Source of the DNA: Tritrichomonas foetus
Taxonomy: Eukaryota > Parabasalia > Tritrichomonadida > Tritrichomonadidae
Length of the DNA stretch: 57,055 nt
Assembly: GCA_001839685.1 (NCBI GenBank)
Contig: MLAK01000626.1
Span: forward strand, 10,558 to 67,612
Direction: 5' to 3'
Part shown: positions 25,073 to 35,868 of the stretch, piece by piece
Position numbering within the stretch: the stretch's first letter is position 1
How the letters are laid out: each line of letters begins with the position of its first letter
Made by a program: the position numbers and the translations under genes
Notes under the pieces: generated by a model
The model's database searches: none
Seen by the model: only the letters and a program-made list of their open reading frames with translations
Told to the model about the DNA's origin: nothing

Positions 25073-26475
25073 TAATTTTTGAATTCTCAAAACTCCTTCT
25101 GCCTTTTGAAAATGGTAAAATTAATAATTCAAAGCTTAATTCTAATGCTGTCAGTAAAGTTTCAAATAGTAATATGCCTAAAAATAGCATTATTAATGAA
25201 AATTCAAACTCCAATCTTACACCGAGTTTGAATACTAATCTTGCCAGTAATTTGAATTCTTGCCATTCAAATCTCACTTCACCAGCAACAAATCCCATGA
25301 GCACTAATAGTTCAGATAATATAAAAGAAAGTGTGATTATGTTTGCTGTTGTAACAGATAAAGCAAACTACTATTGGGTGGTTTTAACAAAGAACTATTC
25401 AATTAATCTCTATAAAATCATTCAGGGATCTCCTCTTTTCAAAACAGTCGATTTTAATAATTACGCAGCAAATGGCAAAAAAATCATCATCGATGGCATT
25501 CAATATGATTACACAAGAAAGAATACTGGTGAACTGATAAAAATTGGACTTTCAAGACCTAATGACAATATTTGTTTCTTACGATCATTCAAAGGAATCA
25601 AAAGATATTCCAAATTCATTCCTGACATTGTTAAAAATCATTTCATTTCATTATTAAGTTCACCTGACTTTACTTTAACCACTTCGATAGTTGAAGTATT
25701 ATTTAATGAACATGATAAAAATATCATTCCAGACATTATTGGTTGTTTAGAAGGTACTGGAACTTTTTCACCTTTCCTAAGATACATCTTTTCAGATTCT
25801 GTTATGAACACAGATCGAGCTGATTTTCTCTTTAAAAACTCATCAGTTTGTACATATTTAGCATCGAATATTTTCTACATGAAAGGAAATTTATTACTGA
25901 AACCAATCATCGAACAAATAAAATGTAATAAAGATTCACCAATTGGTGCAATTGCTTCAATTATTGCACAAAGTAGTAATTTACCTTTATCCCTTCGATT
26001 TGTCCTTCAAAATGTGTTTAAATCATCACGAAGGAAGTTTCCTTATAATTTAACACCTTTACATGTTTTGAGTGATTTCTTCATGTTTAGGTTTATTTTC
26101 CCTGCAATGGTTACAGATCAAGGTTTGGCTGATAAATCACTAACTGATATTGGAAAAAGTATTGGAAATGCTTTTATGTTTAAAAGAGATGATCCATCTG
26201 TCAATGATGAAGGACTATTAAAATCAATTGCTGCTTTTCTTTTGGATATAACGAAGATTGATTCACAGGCAGTTGATATTCAAAAGATTAATTTTGAAAA
26301 TATTGTTTTTTTCTTGGATTCTTATAATGACAAATTAATTAAGAATTTTACCCATAAAAAGGAAAAAAGAATCCATCCATTCACATGGTCAATGGTAGAA
26401 ATCATTGAAAATTGTTTTGTTGGATGTAATGAAAATTTTGCAGCCGAAATAAATGCGTCACAGCTTTTTGCATGA
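25069..26475 (+). CDS. RasGAP-like domain protein, main part
   Basis: 468 codons. After a Ser/Asn-rich low-complexity stretch (about 20-80) and a possible PH-like region (90-185), a RasGAP-type domain spans about 200-430. LFKNSSVCTYLASNIF (finger loop), LLLKPIIEQI, LPLSLRFVLQ and the FMFRFIFPAM motif match the family's FLR..PA motif. The catalytic arginine finger (LFR in p120GAP and neurofibromin) is replaced by K256, while the structural arginine R341 is kept. It may thus have lost or weakened GTPase activation. Ras/Rap regulators are common in trichomonads. The first ATG (25069) overlaps the stop of the upstream frame. Confidence 0.68.
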   Translation: MIIFEFSKLLLPFENGKINNSKLNSNAVSKVSNSNMPKNSIINENSNSNLTPSLNTNLASNLNSCHSNLTSPATNPMSTNSSDNIKESVIMFAVVTDKANYYWVVLTKNYSINLYKIIQGSPLFKTVDFNNYAANGKKIIIDGIQYDYTRKNTGELIKIGLSRPNDNICFLRSFKGIKRYSKFIPDIVKNHFISLLSSPDFTLTTSIVEVLFNEHDKNIIPDIIGCLEGTGTFSPFLRYIFSDSVMNTDRADFLFKNSSVCTYLASNIFYMKGNLLLKPIIEQIKCNKDSPIGAIASIIAQSSNLPLSLRFVLQNVFKSSRRKFPYNLTPLHVLSDFFMFRFIFPAMVTDQGLADKSLTDIGKSIGNAFMFKRDDPSVNDEGLLKSIAAFLLDITKIDSQAVDIQKINFENIVFFLDSYNDKLIKNFTHKKEKRIHPFTWSMVEIIENCFVGCNENFAAEINASQLFA

Positions 26476-26816
26476 TGCATCAACCATTTTATATATTCTC
26501 GATTTATTTGTTTTATATATATATTTGTTTTATATATATATTTGTTTTATATATATTATAGATATATTTTGTGAATAAATGCGTTTTTTCTTTCATTTCA
26601 AGCTTTTTTATTATTATTTTATTTTTACCTGATTTTACTTCTTTTTCTTACCTCATTCATATTGTGCAAATAACACTCTCAGAGATTAAATGAATCATCT
26701 ATCTAATTAAGATACCATTTATTACTTGATTTTATCATCAGAAAATGAAAAGCAGAAACAAAAAAAAAAAAATATCACAATAGAAACGTTTAATATCAGA
26801 ACAAATAAACAGAAGC
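26476..26816. other. Convergent spacer with 17-bp A+T repeat
   Basis: 341 bases. Three exact 17-base units ATTTGTTTTATATATAT (26506-26522, 26523-26539, 26540-26556) sit just after the RasGAP stop. A run of about 13 A's lies at 26759-26772. Confidence 0.75.
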
Positions 26817-27695
26817 TTAAAGAAAGTTGATGAGATCCATGGACGAGTCAAGATCGACATTTAGGAATTGATCAGATAGTCCGATTGGATCTGACTGCAC
26901 ACGCTTCAATTTGTGTGTCATATCAACATTATTATTATTGTATAATTCTTTATAAATATTTATAATTTCGCGCTCACCAGATGAAACAAAGTCAGGAATA
27001 GTGTCATTCTGTAAAAATCCGCTTATCCAAGGCATTAGACGATCAATGAGATAACAGATTGACATATTAGGATTAAAGTGAATATCATTCACATCATCAT
27101 CGTCATCATCATCAGATAAATTTGAATTAAAATGATTACTGTCGTGTGATGTTTCAAGTTGACCATTAATTTGACCATTTCTATCGTCGCATTTGGAACA
27201 GCTTTCTGATGATTTTTTCTTGGCTGGCTGAAGGGAAGGAAGGTCAAACACACAAATTTCACCTGCTAATTCATTGTAGAAAATCATGTCTTCATTGAAA
27301 TATGGAACGTACAAGTTGAAATTTTCTATCAATTGTTTATTGAGGTCTGCAATGCCGCTGATTACGTTTTTTATCATATTTACGTCTTGGAAGTAGTTTT
27401 GAATTTTGGTTATCGGCTTGTAATCTAAATAGTGGCGGTCAAATGCGACAATATATGCGACTTCCGGTTGTTGGAACTTCAACTCACTGTGATAGGCCGG
27501 AAGTTGGCGAATATTATTTGACTTAAAAATTTCAACTTCCATTGATATGTTTCCATTGATTTCGGCGAGAGATGTGATCGCATATAATTTGACGAAGCAT
27601 ACTTTTTGGGTTTCACGGAACGTCGCTTGGTAAATCGTGCTGCTAGGTATTCTGACATACTCGAGATCGAATTGGATGACTTCGGGTATGCTCAT
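26817..27695 (-). CDS. Probable pseudokinase-like protein
   Basis: A 292-residue protein, ATG 27695-27693. Residues 1-155 look like a degenerate protein-kinase lobe pair: a CFVKLYA strand (beta-3 lysine), SMEVEIFKS (alpha-C glutamate), then MIKNVISGIADLNKQLIENF (alpha-E-like). Where the HRD loop and the metal-binding Asn should be, the sequence reads YVPYFNEDMIF, and the DFG position reads FDL. So catalytic residues appear absent. The middle is a Ser/Asp-rich linker with six consecutive Asp, and the C-terminus is helical. The assignment is by pattern only; a wholly different fold is possible. Two copies of GAAAAAGTG lie just upstream on the same strand. Confidence 0.42.
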   Translation of the reverse strand: MSIPEVIQFDLEYVRIPSSTIYQATFRETQKVCFVKLYAITSLAEINGNISMEVEIFKSNNIRQLPAYHSELKFQQPEVAYIVAFDRHYLDYKPITKIQNYFQDVNMIKNVISGIADLNKQLIENFNLYVPYFNEDMIFYNELAGEICVFDLPSLQPAKKKSSESCSKCDDRNGQINGQLETSHDSNHFNSNLSDDDDDDDVNDIHFNPNMSICYLIDRLMPWISGFLQNDTIPDFVSSGEREIINIYKELYNNNNVDMTHKLKRVQSDPIGLSDQFLNVDLDSSMDLINFL

Positions 27696-28577
27696 TGCTG
27701 ATATTGGTAGGTTATCAAATTTTTTCCCACTTTTCGACGATTTTGCTCTTTCACTTTTTCAATAGTTCCCTTAATCACTTTTTCAATGACACATATTAAT
27801 GATTCATTGTAATTCTGAGAATAGAATAAAGAAAGGAGTACTAAAGCATTGCTAAGTGATAATAATAGATAAAAACAGCATAAAATACACATTGATAAAT
27901 TAAAATATTGAGATATAGGCTATTTAATTAGAAAATGAATAAAGGCTTTTTCAATGATTTTAAAATTATGACATTTTTTGTTTGAACTGATATTTGGTCC
28001 AGACATTGTCAGTAATTTTCAAAATTTGATATCTATCAAAAATGTGGTTTAAAGTGATATGACTAATTAGGCTCATAAATATTTATTTTGTCGATGTACA
28101 TAGAGTACTCAATCCATCATGGTTGTTAGAAATATTTGCAGAAAGATTGGAAACAAATTAAAGAAACTTGTTAGATAAAGATAAATCACTTGGAAAGGTA
28201 TTCAAAGATCAGTTTGAATTTGTCGAATTTTAAGTTCCTGATCTATAAAGCACAAATGATGAAGAAATAAAAATTAATTTAATTCATATTTTTATCCATT
28301 GTTATCAAAGTCACCATTAATAATGATTGATAGTCAAATTTTAATATAAATCAATTGTTGCACATCATTTATATTAAACAAATGCTTTTTAACTATGGAA
28401 ACAATATAATGAATCTCATTTTAAACGAGAATAGAAAATAATTCACCATAAATGATTATCTGGTCAGAAATAGTATTTATTTTGGGCCAAATACTGATTC
28501 AATCATGTATCAAAAAAATTCACGTCTAATTTGACCAATCTTGTGTCGGTTTAAAAAATCAACGGTGATTGCTCAAA
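27696..28577. promoter_or_regulatory. Divergent intergenic region
   Basis: 882 bases between divergent genes. On the left are two CACTTTTTC elements (27747-27790). On the right are TTTGGGCCAA (28491-28500), TTTGACCA (28530-28537) and AACGGT (28561-28566), the last 11 bases before the ATG at 28578. The middle holds no convincing open frame. Confidence 0.45.
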
Positions 28578-29660
28578 ATGAGCCAAAAATCACAAGAACA
28601 AGGAGATTCTTCACATTCATATGATGAAGATTTACTAGCCGTAGATAATGAAAACAACAATCAACATTCCGAAAGCAATGATAAAGTCAACGAATGTGAT
28701 AAAGAATATGATAAAGCATTAAGTCAAAAGGTGACAGATTTTATTGCCCGCCAATTTCAAGCCAACGAAAGAATGCAAAAGATTCGTGATCATCCCGAAG
28801 CCGAAAGGAGATTTAATCCTCCGCCAGAAAAATTTGTCCTTCAATCTGCTTATTCGCCTGAACGAAAGACGGTTGTTGATAACGAGCATTTAAGAACTCA
28901 AGAACTATTTGAAAAATCAATCAAAAAGAAGAAAGAAGAAGAAAAGCCAATGAAAATCCAATCCAATATGAGCGATCGCTCAAAGCAGCTGGCGAATGCT
29001 AGAAATGAACGACAAATAAATGTAATTTTCACTGGACTTGGAAAAATCAATCAAACTCAGTTTGATGGTTTAATGAGAAGATTTTCCATCAAATCACCTG
29101 AGTTGATAAGTGAATTAGAAGAATACTCACAAATTGACGACTCTTCCTATAGTGGAAGTAAACTCAAAAAACTTATGATTTTGGCTGCTAATCGTGATTA
29201 TGAAATAAAACTCGCCAAAAAAGTTCAACCTTTTGTCACAACAACTTTGGCAAACACAACTAACACTCTTGCACCAAAAATAAGAATGCAAACAAACCAG
29301 TCTATCAGAAAAACAGAAAATAATTCATTCAGACCCTCTAATAAGTCAACTCAATCAAGCAAAAACAATAAAAGTGAAGTAAAAAATTCCAGAAGTGAGG
29401 TGAAGAAGGAGAAAAGTTCTACAAAAAGAAAGATTTCCTTCAATGATGAAGATAATGATGAATCTGATGATGGCATTATTAAAGCAGCTGATATAGAAAA
29501 AACCAAGAAAGTCGTTTCACCAAACCGAAAACCTGTCAAAGGATCCAAGTATCTTCCTGGATTTTATGAAAGCGTGCAATTCCGTGAAAATGATCCAACA
29601 CCACGCTATTCATCAACACGATCATATGTTTCAAATAACCCACGAACCCCATGGAAATAA
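28578..29660 (+). CDS. Basic, largely disordered protein of unknown function
   Basis: A 360-residue protein from the ATG at 28578 (the TTG at 28569 was not used). I do not recognise it. The N-terminus is acidic and Ser/Asn rich. A more ordered part spans about 45-220 (DFIARQFQANERMQKIRDHPEAERRF, then LGKINQTQFDGLMRRFSIKSP, with a helical EF-hand-like hydrophobic rhythm but no clear Ca-binding loop). The C-terminal third is Lys/Ser rich with an acidic DEDNDESDD patch and ends in an Arg/Ser/Tyr/Pro tail. No membrane span or catalytic motif. AACGGT directly precedes the start. The stop TAA lies in TAAA. Confidence 0.7.
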   Translation: MSQKSQEQGDSSHSYDEDLLAVDNENNNQHSESNDKVNECDKEYDKALSQKVTDFIARQFQANERMQKIRDHPEAERRFNPPPEKFVLQSAYSPERKTVVDNEHLRTQELFEKSIKKKKEEEKPMKIQSNMSDRSKQLANARNERQINVIFTGLGKINQTQFDGLMRRFSIKSPELISELEEYSQIDDSSYSGSKLKKLMILAANRDYEIKLAKKVQPFVTTTLANTTNTLAPKIRMQTNQSIRKTENNSFRPSNKSTQSSKNNKSEVKNSRSEVKKEKSSTKRKISFNDEDNDESDDGIIKAADIEKTKKVVSPNRKPVKGSKYLPGFYESVQFRENDPTPRYSSTRSYVSNNPRTPWK

Positions 29661-30538
29661 ATTTATTATCCTGTATTGATAGTATTGATATTGATGTTAA
29701 TCATTGTAGAAAATCTATATAAATACTCTCCTATTACAATGAGTGAAATTATTGTTAACTATTTTTGTAAAAAGTTCAACAAGAAAACACCAATTATCAT
29801 TCATGACTTATGAAAGTACGACTCAGAATAAAAAGAGTGCAGCATTTATAAATATTAATCTTCATTGTTTAACATTATCATTAGAATTTTCGCATAGAGC
29901 ATGATTGTGGCTTGTAAATAAGTTTATAATCAAGTAGCTTTAACAATGAATGAAATGAGTTTTTCGACGAATAGTTTAAGAAATTGCTATTTTTAATTTA
30001 TCTATTGGTGATTACAATGATGTATATTTGATTTTCAGCCATCTCATTAAATGACTGCCCATTTTTGTGTATAAAAGAAAATTTCCTAAAAAGCATAAAA
30101 GATGTTTCATTTGTGCTTATATTATAATCATTATAGTCATGGTTATTTTGGTGTAGTCAAATGGAAACAATTTTAACCTTAATAATTTACAGTGAGATGG
30201 ATTTGCCAATATTTGGGATAAAATTTTCTGGGCAAAAAAATTAATTATCTTTGTCTTGTAACCATTATCACTAATTGGGATTGTATTCAATGAATGGAAA
30301 GTGAAAATCAACCAATGTCAAAAATTTCTACAAAGAAAATAGCAAAATGTTCATTATCTGAATACAAATTTGTATAAACTACGATTGGTTTGATTCAAAA
30401 AGAGAAATTTTTGAATGTTTCATGATCATTTTTTTGAATACTATTTCTAAAGTTGTGTAGTTTTAACTAATTATCGATTATCAATATTCAAAAAGTCAAA
30501 TGATACATAGAAAAAGTTCAAAGAAGTTTACAAATAAA
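29661..30538. promoter_or_regulatory. P4-ATPase upstream region
   Basis: 878 bases between tandem genes. AAAAAGTT at 30511-30518 lies 20 bases before the ATG at 30539. A similar AAAAAGTC is at 30489-30496. A 64-codon minus-strand frame (30117-30311) has no support. Confidence 0.4.
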
Positions 30539-33500
30539 ATGGAAGAAAGCGAACTTCGCATCGAGTTTCCAGTGAAGGAGAGAATACCAGGAAAGAACTC
30601 AATCAAAACTAGTCACTATACCTGGTGGAATTTTATTTTCTTAAATTTATTTGAACAATTTCATCGATTGGCAAACATTTTTTTCCTTCTTGTTGCCACT
30701 CTTCAAGCCATTCCTGTCATATCACCACTTAACCCGGTCATGGGTTTCCTTTCTCTAGGATTCATGCTTTTGATATCCATGGCGAAAGCCGGGTTTGAGG
30801 ATTATCAGAGACATGTTGCTGATGATATTTTGAATAATAAAAAAACTACAATTTATGATGAAAATGGAAATAAAGAAGTTACTTGGGCTGACGTAAACCC
30901 AGGTGACATCATCGTTTTAAAAACTGATCAAGAATTTCCTGCAGATTGCATTATATTAGAGGCATCTTCTAATGACAACAAATGTCGAATAGAGACTGCT
31001 GCACTTGATGGAGAAACTAACTTAAAATTTCGATCGGTTGTTACTTCAAGAAAATTAATTGATCAGTCTTTCTCAGTTTTTGTTTCTGATCCAAAAGCAC
31101 AACTTTCATATTTTAGTGGAAGAATTAATTATAAAAATGAAGAAATAACTTTACAACTGAATAATTTTGTTCCAAGAAGCTGCTTTCTAAGAAATACATC
31201 TGAAGTGAAAGCACTTGTAGTTTATTCTGGTCAAGATACAAAAGTTATGTTGAATTCAATGAAGCCGAAATATAAATTTACAGAAATCGACAAATTTTTG
31301 TCAAATGTTGTGATTGTTTTATTTTTTGTTTTAATTGTTATTTCGATTTGTTTTGATGTTGGTGCATATATGTGGGCAAATTCTCACTATCATGATTTAT
31401 ATTTAGAATTAGAACAACAATCTACAATTTATTATTTTTATAATGTTTTTTCTTGGCTTTTAATTATAAATAATATGATTCCTCTTTGTGTTTACTCCTC
31501 GCTTGACTTAGTTCGGTTCTTCTTATCATTTACAATCAGTTCTGATATTAATATGAAAGATGATGATCGTGGAGTGAAATGTAAGAATTCTGATTTAGTT
31601 TCGACAATTGGACGAATAACACATATTTTCTCAGATAAAACAGGAACTTTAACTAAAAATAAAATGACGTTTAAATCTGTTGGCTTTCGTGATTCATTCT
31701 ATGGAAAAGGTCAAGAACCTATTGAATTCGACGATAATGAAAAATTAATATCAATGTCGGAAAAAGACATAGAAGAGTTTAAAGAAAACCTTGACAATGA
31801 AGAGCTTCGAATGTTTTTAATGAATGTTTGCTTATGTAATTCTGCTGTAACTATGATAAATCCGAAATATTATACAATTGAAGAAATTCATGAATATTTT
31901 CCTGATTATGAATATTCTTTTGATCTTCCGGCGCCTGAAATTGTTGCAAAGTTTCCATATATAATTTCTTATCAAACTGCATCATCAGATGAAATTGCTT
32001 TGTTGCATTTTGCCCGTGAATGCGGTTTCATTTTATATAATATCACAGGTGATGATGTTCAACTAATTATTGATCATGATTTATATACAATAGATCGTCC
32101 AGTTGTCTTTGAATTCTCATCACAACGGAGAAGACATTCAGTAATTGTTTATTTAGATGGAAAATATAAATTAATGATAAAAGGTGCAGACAGTGCTATT
32201 TTAGCTCGTTCTGTGAATGTTAGTGAAGAACTTAAACAGAAAGTGGATTTCTTATCATCAAATGGATTAAGAACATTAGTATTTGGTGTCAAAGACTTAG
32301 ATAATGTTGATAATATTTTAGGTGAATATAATCGAATAAGAGGAATGACTTTTGATTTTGAAGAAGCATTAGAAGCACTTGGTGAAACTGTTGAATTAGG
32401 TTTTGATGCATTTGCTGTCTCTGGAGTTATGGATGAACTTCAAGATGAAGTTGTTACAACTTTTACTAAGCTTCATTGTGCAGGAATTAAAATTTGGATG
32501 ATGACTGGAGATAAGCTTGATACTGCATTAAAGATTGCACTTTCATCTGGTCTTAGAAAACCACATCAGCCTGTTTTAATCGTTGAAAAACATGATGATT
32601 TGTATATGATTAGTGAGAAACAAGCTTGTGATTATATTTTTGCTATTGAAGGTAGTAACATTAATGCTCTTTTTGAAGATGATCTATTTAATTCGATGGC
32701 ATCACAAGCAAAATCTGTCATTTGCGCAAGATGTGAGCCTTCACAGAAAGGAAACGGAATTAGAGTATTTAAGAAAATGAATCCCAAATCAAGAATTTTA
32801 GCTATTGGTGATGGTGCAAATGATGTTGATATGATTCGTATTGCTGATGTTGGTGTTGGTGTTGAAGGAAAAGAAGGTAGTGATGCAGTAATGTCTGCAG
32901 ATTTTGCACTACCTTCTTTTAGGCATATTGCACGACTTTTAATTGTCCATGGAAGATGGTGCACCAATCGAACATCTTTGTTAATTACAATGACATTTTA
33001 CAAAACAACAATGATTGCATTTACACAAATGATTTTTGGTGTTTTTAACGGATTTTCTGCTACATCGGCTTTTGATTCTGGATTTTTATCACTTTATAAT
33101 ATGATATTAACAATTCCACAATTATTTTTCATTTGTGTTTTCGAAGAAGATGTGGATGCAAAATATATTATGGCTGTTCCGGAAGTTTATAAAGAAATAT
33201 CTAAAAATGGAGGTATAGGATTAATGCCAATGATAATGATGTATATTCATGCACTTATTCATTCTGTTTTAATCTTCTTCTATAGTTATTTTGAGAGTAA
33301 CACTGTAGTTTTAGACAAAAATTGTCAAACTTTTGACTATCCAATTTTCACACAAATTACAGGTTGGTCAATTTTAATTATTTTTACAATTGAACTACTT
33401 CTGAAGTTCAAAACAATGACAATTATTCATATAGGTTTATACATTGCGTGCGTTATTTTTTATATTCTTGTTGAATATTTCTATTCAATTGGAGATAAAC

Positions 33501-33676
33501 AGTTTTATAACATTTTGACTGTTATTTTTACAATGCCAAGGATTTGGTTTTTGATACCTTTTGTTACTGGATTGTGTATCGCAATTGATATGATTGGTCT
33601 TTATTTAAAGCCTATATTCTTTCCATCACTCGCGGAATCCATTGCAGAACTTGAATATTCTGCAAAACTCTTGTGA
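30539..33676 (+). CDS. P4-type phospholipid flippase ATPase
   Basis: A 1045-residue protein (1058 if the ATG at 30500 is used). All P4-ATPase landmarks are present: the HYTWWNFIFLNLFEQFHRLANIFFLL entry to membrane helix 1 with IPVISPLNP; DGETN at 157-161 in the actuator domain; DKTGTLT with the phosphorylated D366; KGADSAI in the nucleotide domain; MMTGDKLDTA; and AIGDGANDVDMI. About ten membrane spans follow the P4 plan. Known members move aminophospholipids to the cytosolic leaflet and work with a CDC50 partner, not found here. I prefer ATG 30539 because an AAAAAGTT element lies 20 bases upstream of it and the protein then begins as other P4-ATPases do. Confidence 0.93.
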   Translation: MEESELRIEFPVKERIPGKNSIKTSHYTWWNFIFLNLFEQFHRLANIFFLLVATLQAIPVISPLNPVMGFLSLGFMLLISMAKAGFEDYQRHVADDILNNKKTTIYDENGNKEVTWADVNPGDIIVLKTDQEFPADCIILEASSNDNKCRIETAALDGETNLKFRSVVTSRKLIDQSFSVFVSDPKAQLSYFSGRINYKNEEITLQLNNFVPRSCFLRNTSEVKALVVYSGQDTKVMLNSMKPKYKFTEIDKFLSNVVIVLFFVLIVISICFDVGAYMWANSHYHDLYLELEQQSTIYYFYNVFSWLLIINNMIPLCVYSSLDLVRFFLSFTISSDINMKDDDRGVKCKNSDLVSTIGRITHIFSDKTGTLTKNKMTFKSVGFRDSFYGKGQEPIEFDDNEKLISMSEKDIEEFKENLDNEELRMFLMNVCLCNSAVTMINPKYYTIEEIHEYFPDYEYSFDLPAPEIVAKFPYIISYQTASSDEIALLHFARECGFILYNITGDDVQLIIDHDLYTIDRPVVFEFSSQRRRHSVIVYLDGKYKLMIKGADSAILARSVNVSEELKQKVDFLSSNGLRTLVFGVKDLDNVDNILGEYNRIRGMTFDFEEALEALGETVELGFDAFAVSGVMDELQDEVVTTFTKLHCAGIKIWMMTGDKLDTALKIALSSGLRKPHQPVLIVEKHDDLYMISEKQACDYIFAIEGSNINALFEDDLFNSMASQAKSVICARCEPSQKGNGIRVFKKMNPKSRILAIGDGANDVDMIRIADVGVGVEGKEGSDAVMSADFALPSFRHIARLLIVHGRWCTNRTSLLITMTFYKTTMIAFTQMIFGVFNGFSATSAFDSGFLSLYNMILTIPQLFFICVFEEDVDAKYIMAVPEVYKEISKNGGIGLMPMIMMYIHALIHSVLIFFYSYFESNTVVLDKNCQTFDYPIFTQITGWSILIIFTIELLLKFKTMTIIHIGLYIACVIFYILVEYFYSIGDKQFYNILTVIFTMPRIWFLIPFVTGLCIAIDMIGLYLKPIFFPSLAESIAELEYSAKLL

Positions 33677-34032
33677 TGAAATGTTATTATATAAATATGT
33701 TATTATTTTTCATTTTGCTTTTTTATGTTTATTTGAAATATTTTATTTATGATACAAAACATAGTGCATCTTTGCAACTCTGTCCAATAAAAGATAAAAA
33801 TCATTTTCATCGAACTTGAAGTAAATCAGGAATTTATACCTTTTTCTGTTGATTTCGTTCCGGTTAAGTTTTACATTTACCCGAATCTCTTTGACAGTAA
33901 TGCAAAGGTATACAGAGATTCCTGTAAAGCGTAGTTTCCCCAATCAATATGTGAATTTTCGATGCGCTCAAATGCATAAAGATAGACGATAGAAACCGTC
34001 GTGTAAAGTATTGAATATTTACATCATTTTTC
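33677..34032. promoter_or_regulatory. SDR gene upstream region
   Basis: 356 bases. ACCGTC at 33995-34000, and TCA directly at the ATG (TTTTTCATG). Nothing else notable. Confidence 0.3.
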
Positions 34033-35016
34033 ATGCGCGAAAGAGTCTTAATTGTGGGTGGAAGTGGCTACGTTGGTCAACACCTTTGCCGTGATTTACC
34101 AAAAATACTTGGAACTGAAAATTACGAATTTTTCTCGACATACCATTCTTCCGATGTTTTTTCAGCTCACCCTGATATTTTCCCTTCGATTCAAAAAGCC
34201 TTCAAAATCAGCCTTGACGACGAAAATTATGCTCAAATCATCGCTCTAGTTCGCGATCTCAAACCAAACTTCATCGTCAATCCAGCAGCAGTCAGTGCTG
34301 TTCAACAGTGCCAAACTGATCCAGATTCCGCCTACAGAATCAACGACCCATCTGAATGGGCCGCTGCCGCATTCAATATCGGATCTCTGAAAAAATTTAT
34401 TCACTTCTCAACGGACATGGTTTATGACGGTCAGAAGGGTCCCTACGTCGAAGAGGGTCCAGCCAATCCAGTTCAGACGATGATTTACGGATTATCGAAA
34501 AAGCGCGGAGAAGAGAATCTCTTGAAGAAAGTCGAAAATTCTGCTGTCGTAATATTGAGGTCGGCTTTGGTGATTGGAAAACCGTCTGTTTCGGGGAGTG
34601 GAAGAGGTAGTACTCTTGAATGGATGAAGGATGCCATCAAAAAGGCAACCTCTGAAAATCCGGCCAAGTTCTATTCAAATGAATTGAGAACCCCTGTATT
34701 GGCTGATGATATTGTAAGAGTTGTTGCTTCAACAATTCAACAATATAAAAGCTTGCCTTCTCCATTCGTAGCAAACATGGGCGGAGATAGCGAGTGCAGC
34801 CGTCTCGACATCGGCGAGGGTCTTCGGAAGAGGCTTGGGAAAGAAGAAGGAACAGTGACAGGATCACTACAAGAACCTCTACAGGGAGGAATCGAAAGGC
34901 CGCGAGATATTCGAATGAAAAATGATTATTTGAAAGAAACTCTTGGTTTGAAAATGTGTGGAATTGATGAAAGTCTTGATTTCATTTTTGGTTTATCGCC
35001 TCATCCTTATCTTTGA
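34033..35016 (+). CDS. SDR-family NAD(P)-dependent protein, RmlD/MAT2B-like
   Basis: A 327-residue protein with an N-terminal Rossmann motif GGSGYVG (9-15). It has an extended-SDR catalytic set: S126-T127-D128 in HFSTDMVYDG, and Y152-x3-K156 in YGLSKKRGE. The order of motifs and the length fit the RmlD substrate-binding family, which includes bacterial dTDP-4-dehydrorhamnose reductase and the eukaryotic methionine adenosyltransferase beta subunit (MAT2B). Which role applies cannot be decided; the family runs from sugar-nucleotide reduction to MAT regulation. The coding sequence is more G+C rich and less A/T-ending than its neighbours, which suggests strong expression or different codon selection. 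No partner gene is adjacent. Confidence 0.85.
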   Translation: MRERVLIVGGSGYVGQHLCRDLPKILGTENYEFFSTYHSSDVFSAHPDIFPSIQKAFKISLDDENYAQIIALVRDLKPNFIVNPAAVSAVQQCQTDPDSAYRINDPSEWAAAAFNIGSLKKFIHFSTDMVYDGQKGPYVEEGPANPVQTMIYGLSKKRGEENLLKKVENSAVVILRSALVIGKPSVSGSGRGSTLEWMKDAIKKATSENPAKFYSNELRTPVLADDIVRVVASTIQQYKSLPSPFVANMGGDSECSRLDIGEGLRKRLGKEEGTVTGSLQEPLQGGIERPRDIRMKNDYLKETLGLKMCGIDESLDFIFGLSPHPYL

Positions 35017-35868
35017 ATGTTGTAACAAATGAACATTGTAGCTCTGTTTTTTTAGATAATATCAATGTTTGTTTGTTGAATAACCTCAGACAATCAAGAA
35101 AAAATCAAAAGAATGGTGTGGAGAATTTCAAGATAGATATTAAAAAAAATTTTATTTCGATCAAAAGCTAAAATAAAATTATTTTGTAACTCGAGTTTAT
35201 CAATCTTAATTTCACTATTTGCACAAATCTGTCTTTTCTGATATCATAGTCTTGCAATCTGCATAGCATTCTCGCGTATAATATTTGATTTATATATCAA
35301 GACACAAAGATTAACACTAAAGAAAAGTTCTTTTATTTCCTGAATTTGGGTTTTGTTTATTCAATCCCACAATCACGTTGATCTGACAATGAACTTTCTT
35401 TGTTTTGGATACAGGAAAACAAGTGGAGCTGAACCTGTATTCTTCAAGTTATAGTGAATCAAATCCATCAGAATTTATCTTCATTAAACTTTTTGATGGA
35501 TATGATTAACCCAAATCTGTGAAGAAATTCTAGGCATCGTGTGTTGATAGAAATGCATTCAGCCAATTCATGATTGAATAACTATTGACATATTCATTTA
35601 TTTACTGATGCGTTTATTTACTAATTCATTAAATCTTTTATATTGTTCAATAAAGCAATTTAATCTATAAAATGAATTCTTTTATATATGCACCTTTTCC
35701 AGAAATGAAATAAAAGAATCAAGTTAATAAAGGTGTTTGATAGAGAAAATCATGATTAGCATGCTCTCAATTTCCGTGATTTTTAGCTGGCAAATTGACT
35801 CGTCATTTGCCAAATGTGATCACATAGAAAAAAAATGATATGAAGTAGATAATATTTTATTTATTTCA
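35017..35868. other. Intergenic region upstream of MFS carrier
   Basis: 852 A+T-rich bases with no convincing gene. A 10-base inverted repeat (AATTTTATTT/AAATAAAATT, 35148-35157 and 35171-35180) lies near the SDR 3' end. GTGATCACAT-like palindromic sequence lies at 35817-35826, about 45 bases before the MFS ATG. Confidence 0.45.

Noticed and set aside
28100..28320. Possible decayed coding relic
   Set aside because: One frame reads a plausible helical string with two internal stops, but that number of stops is what A+T-rich DNA gives by chance.
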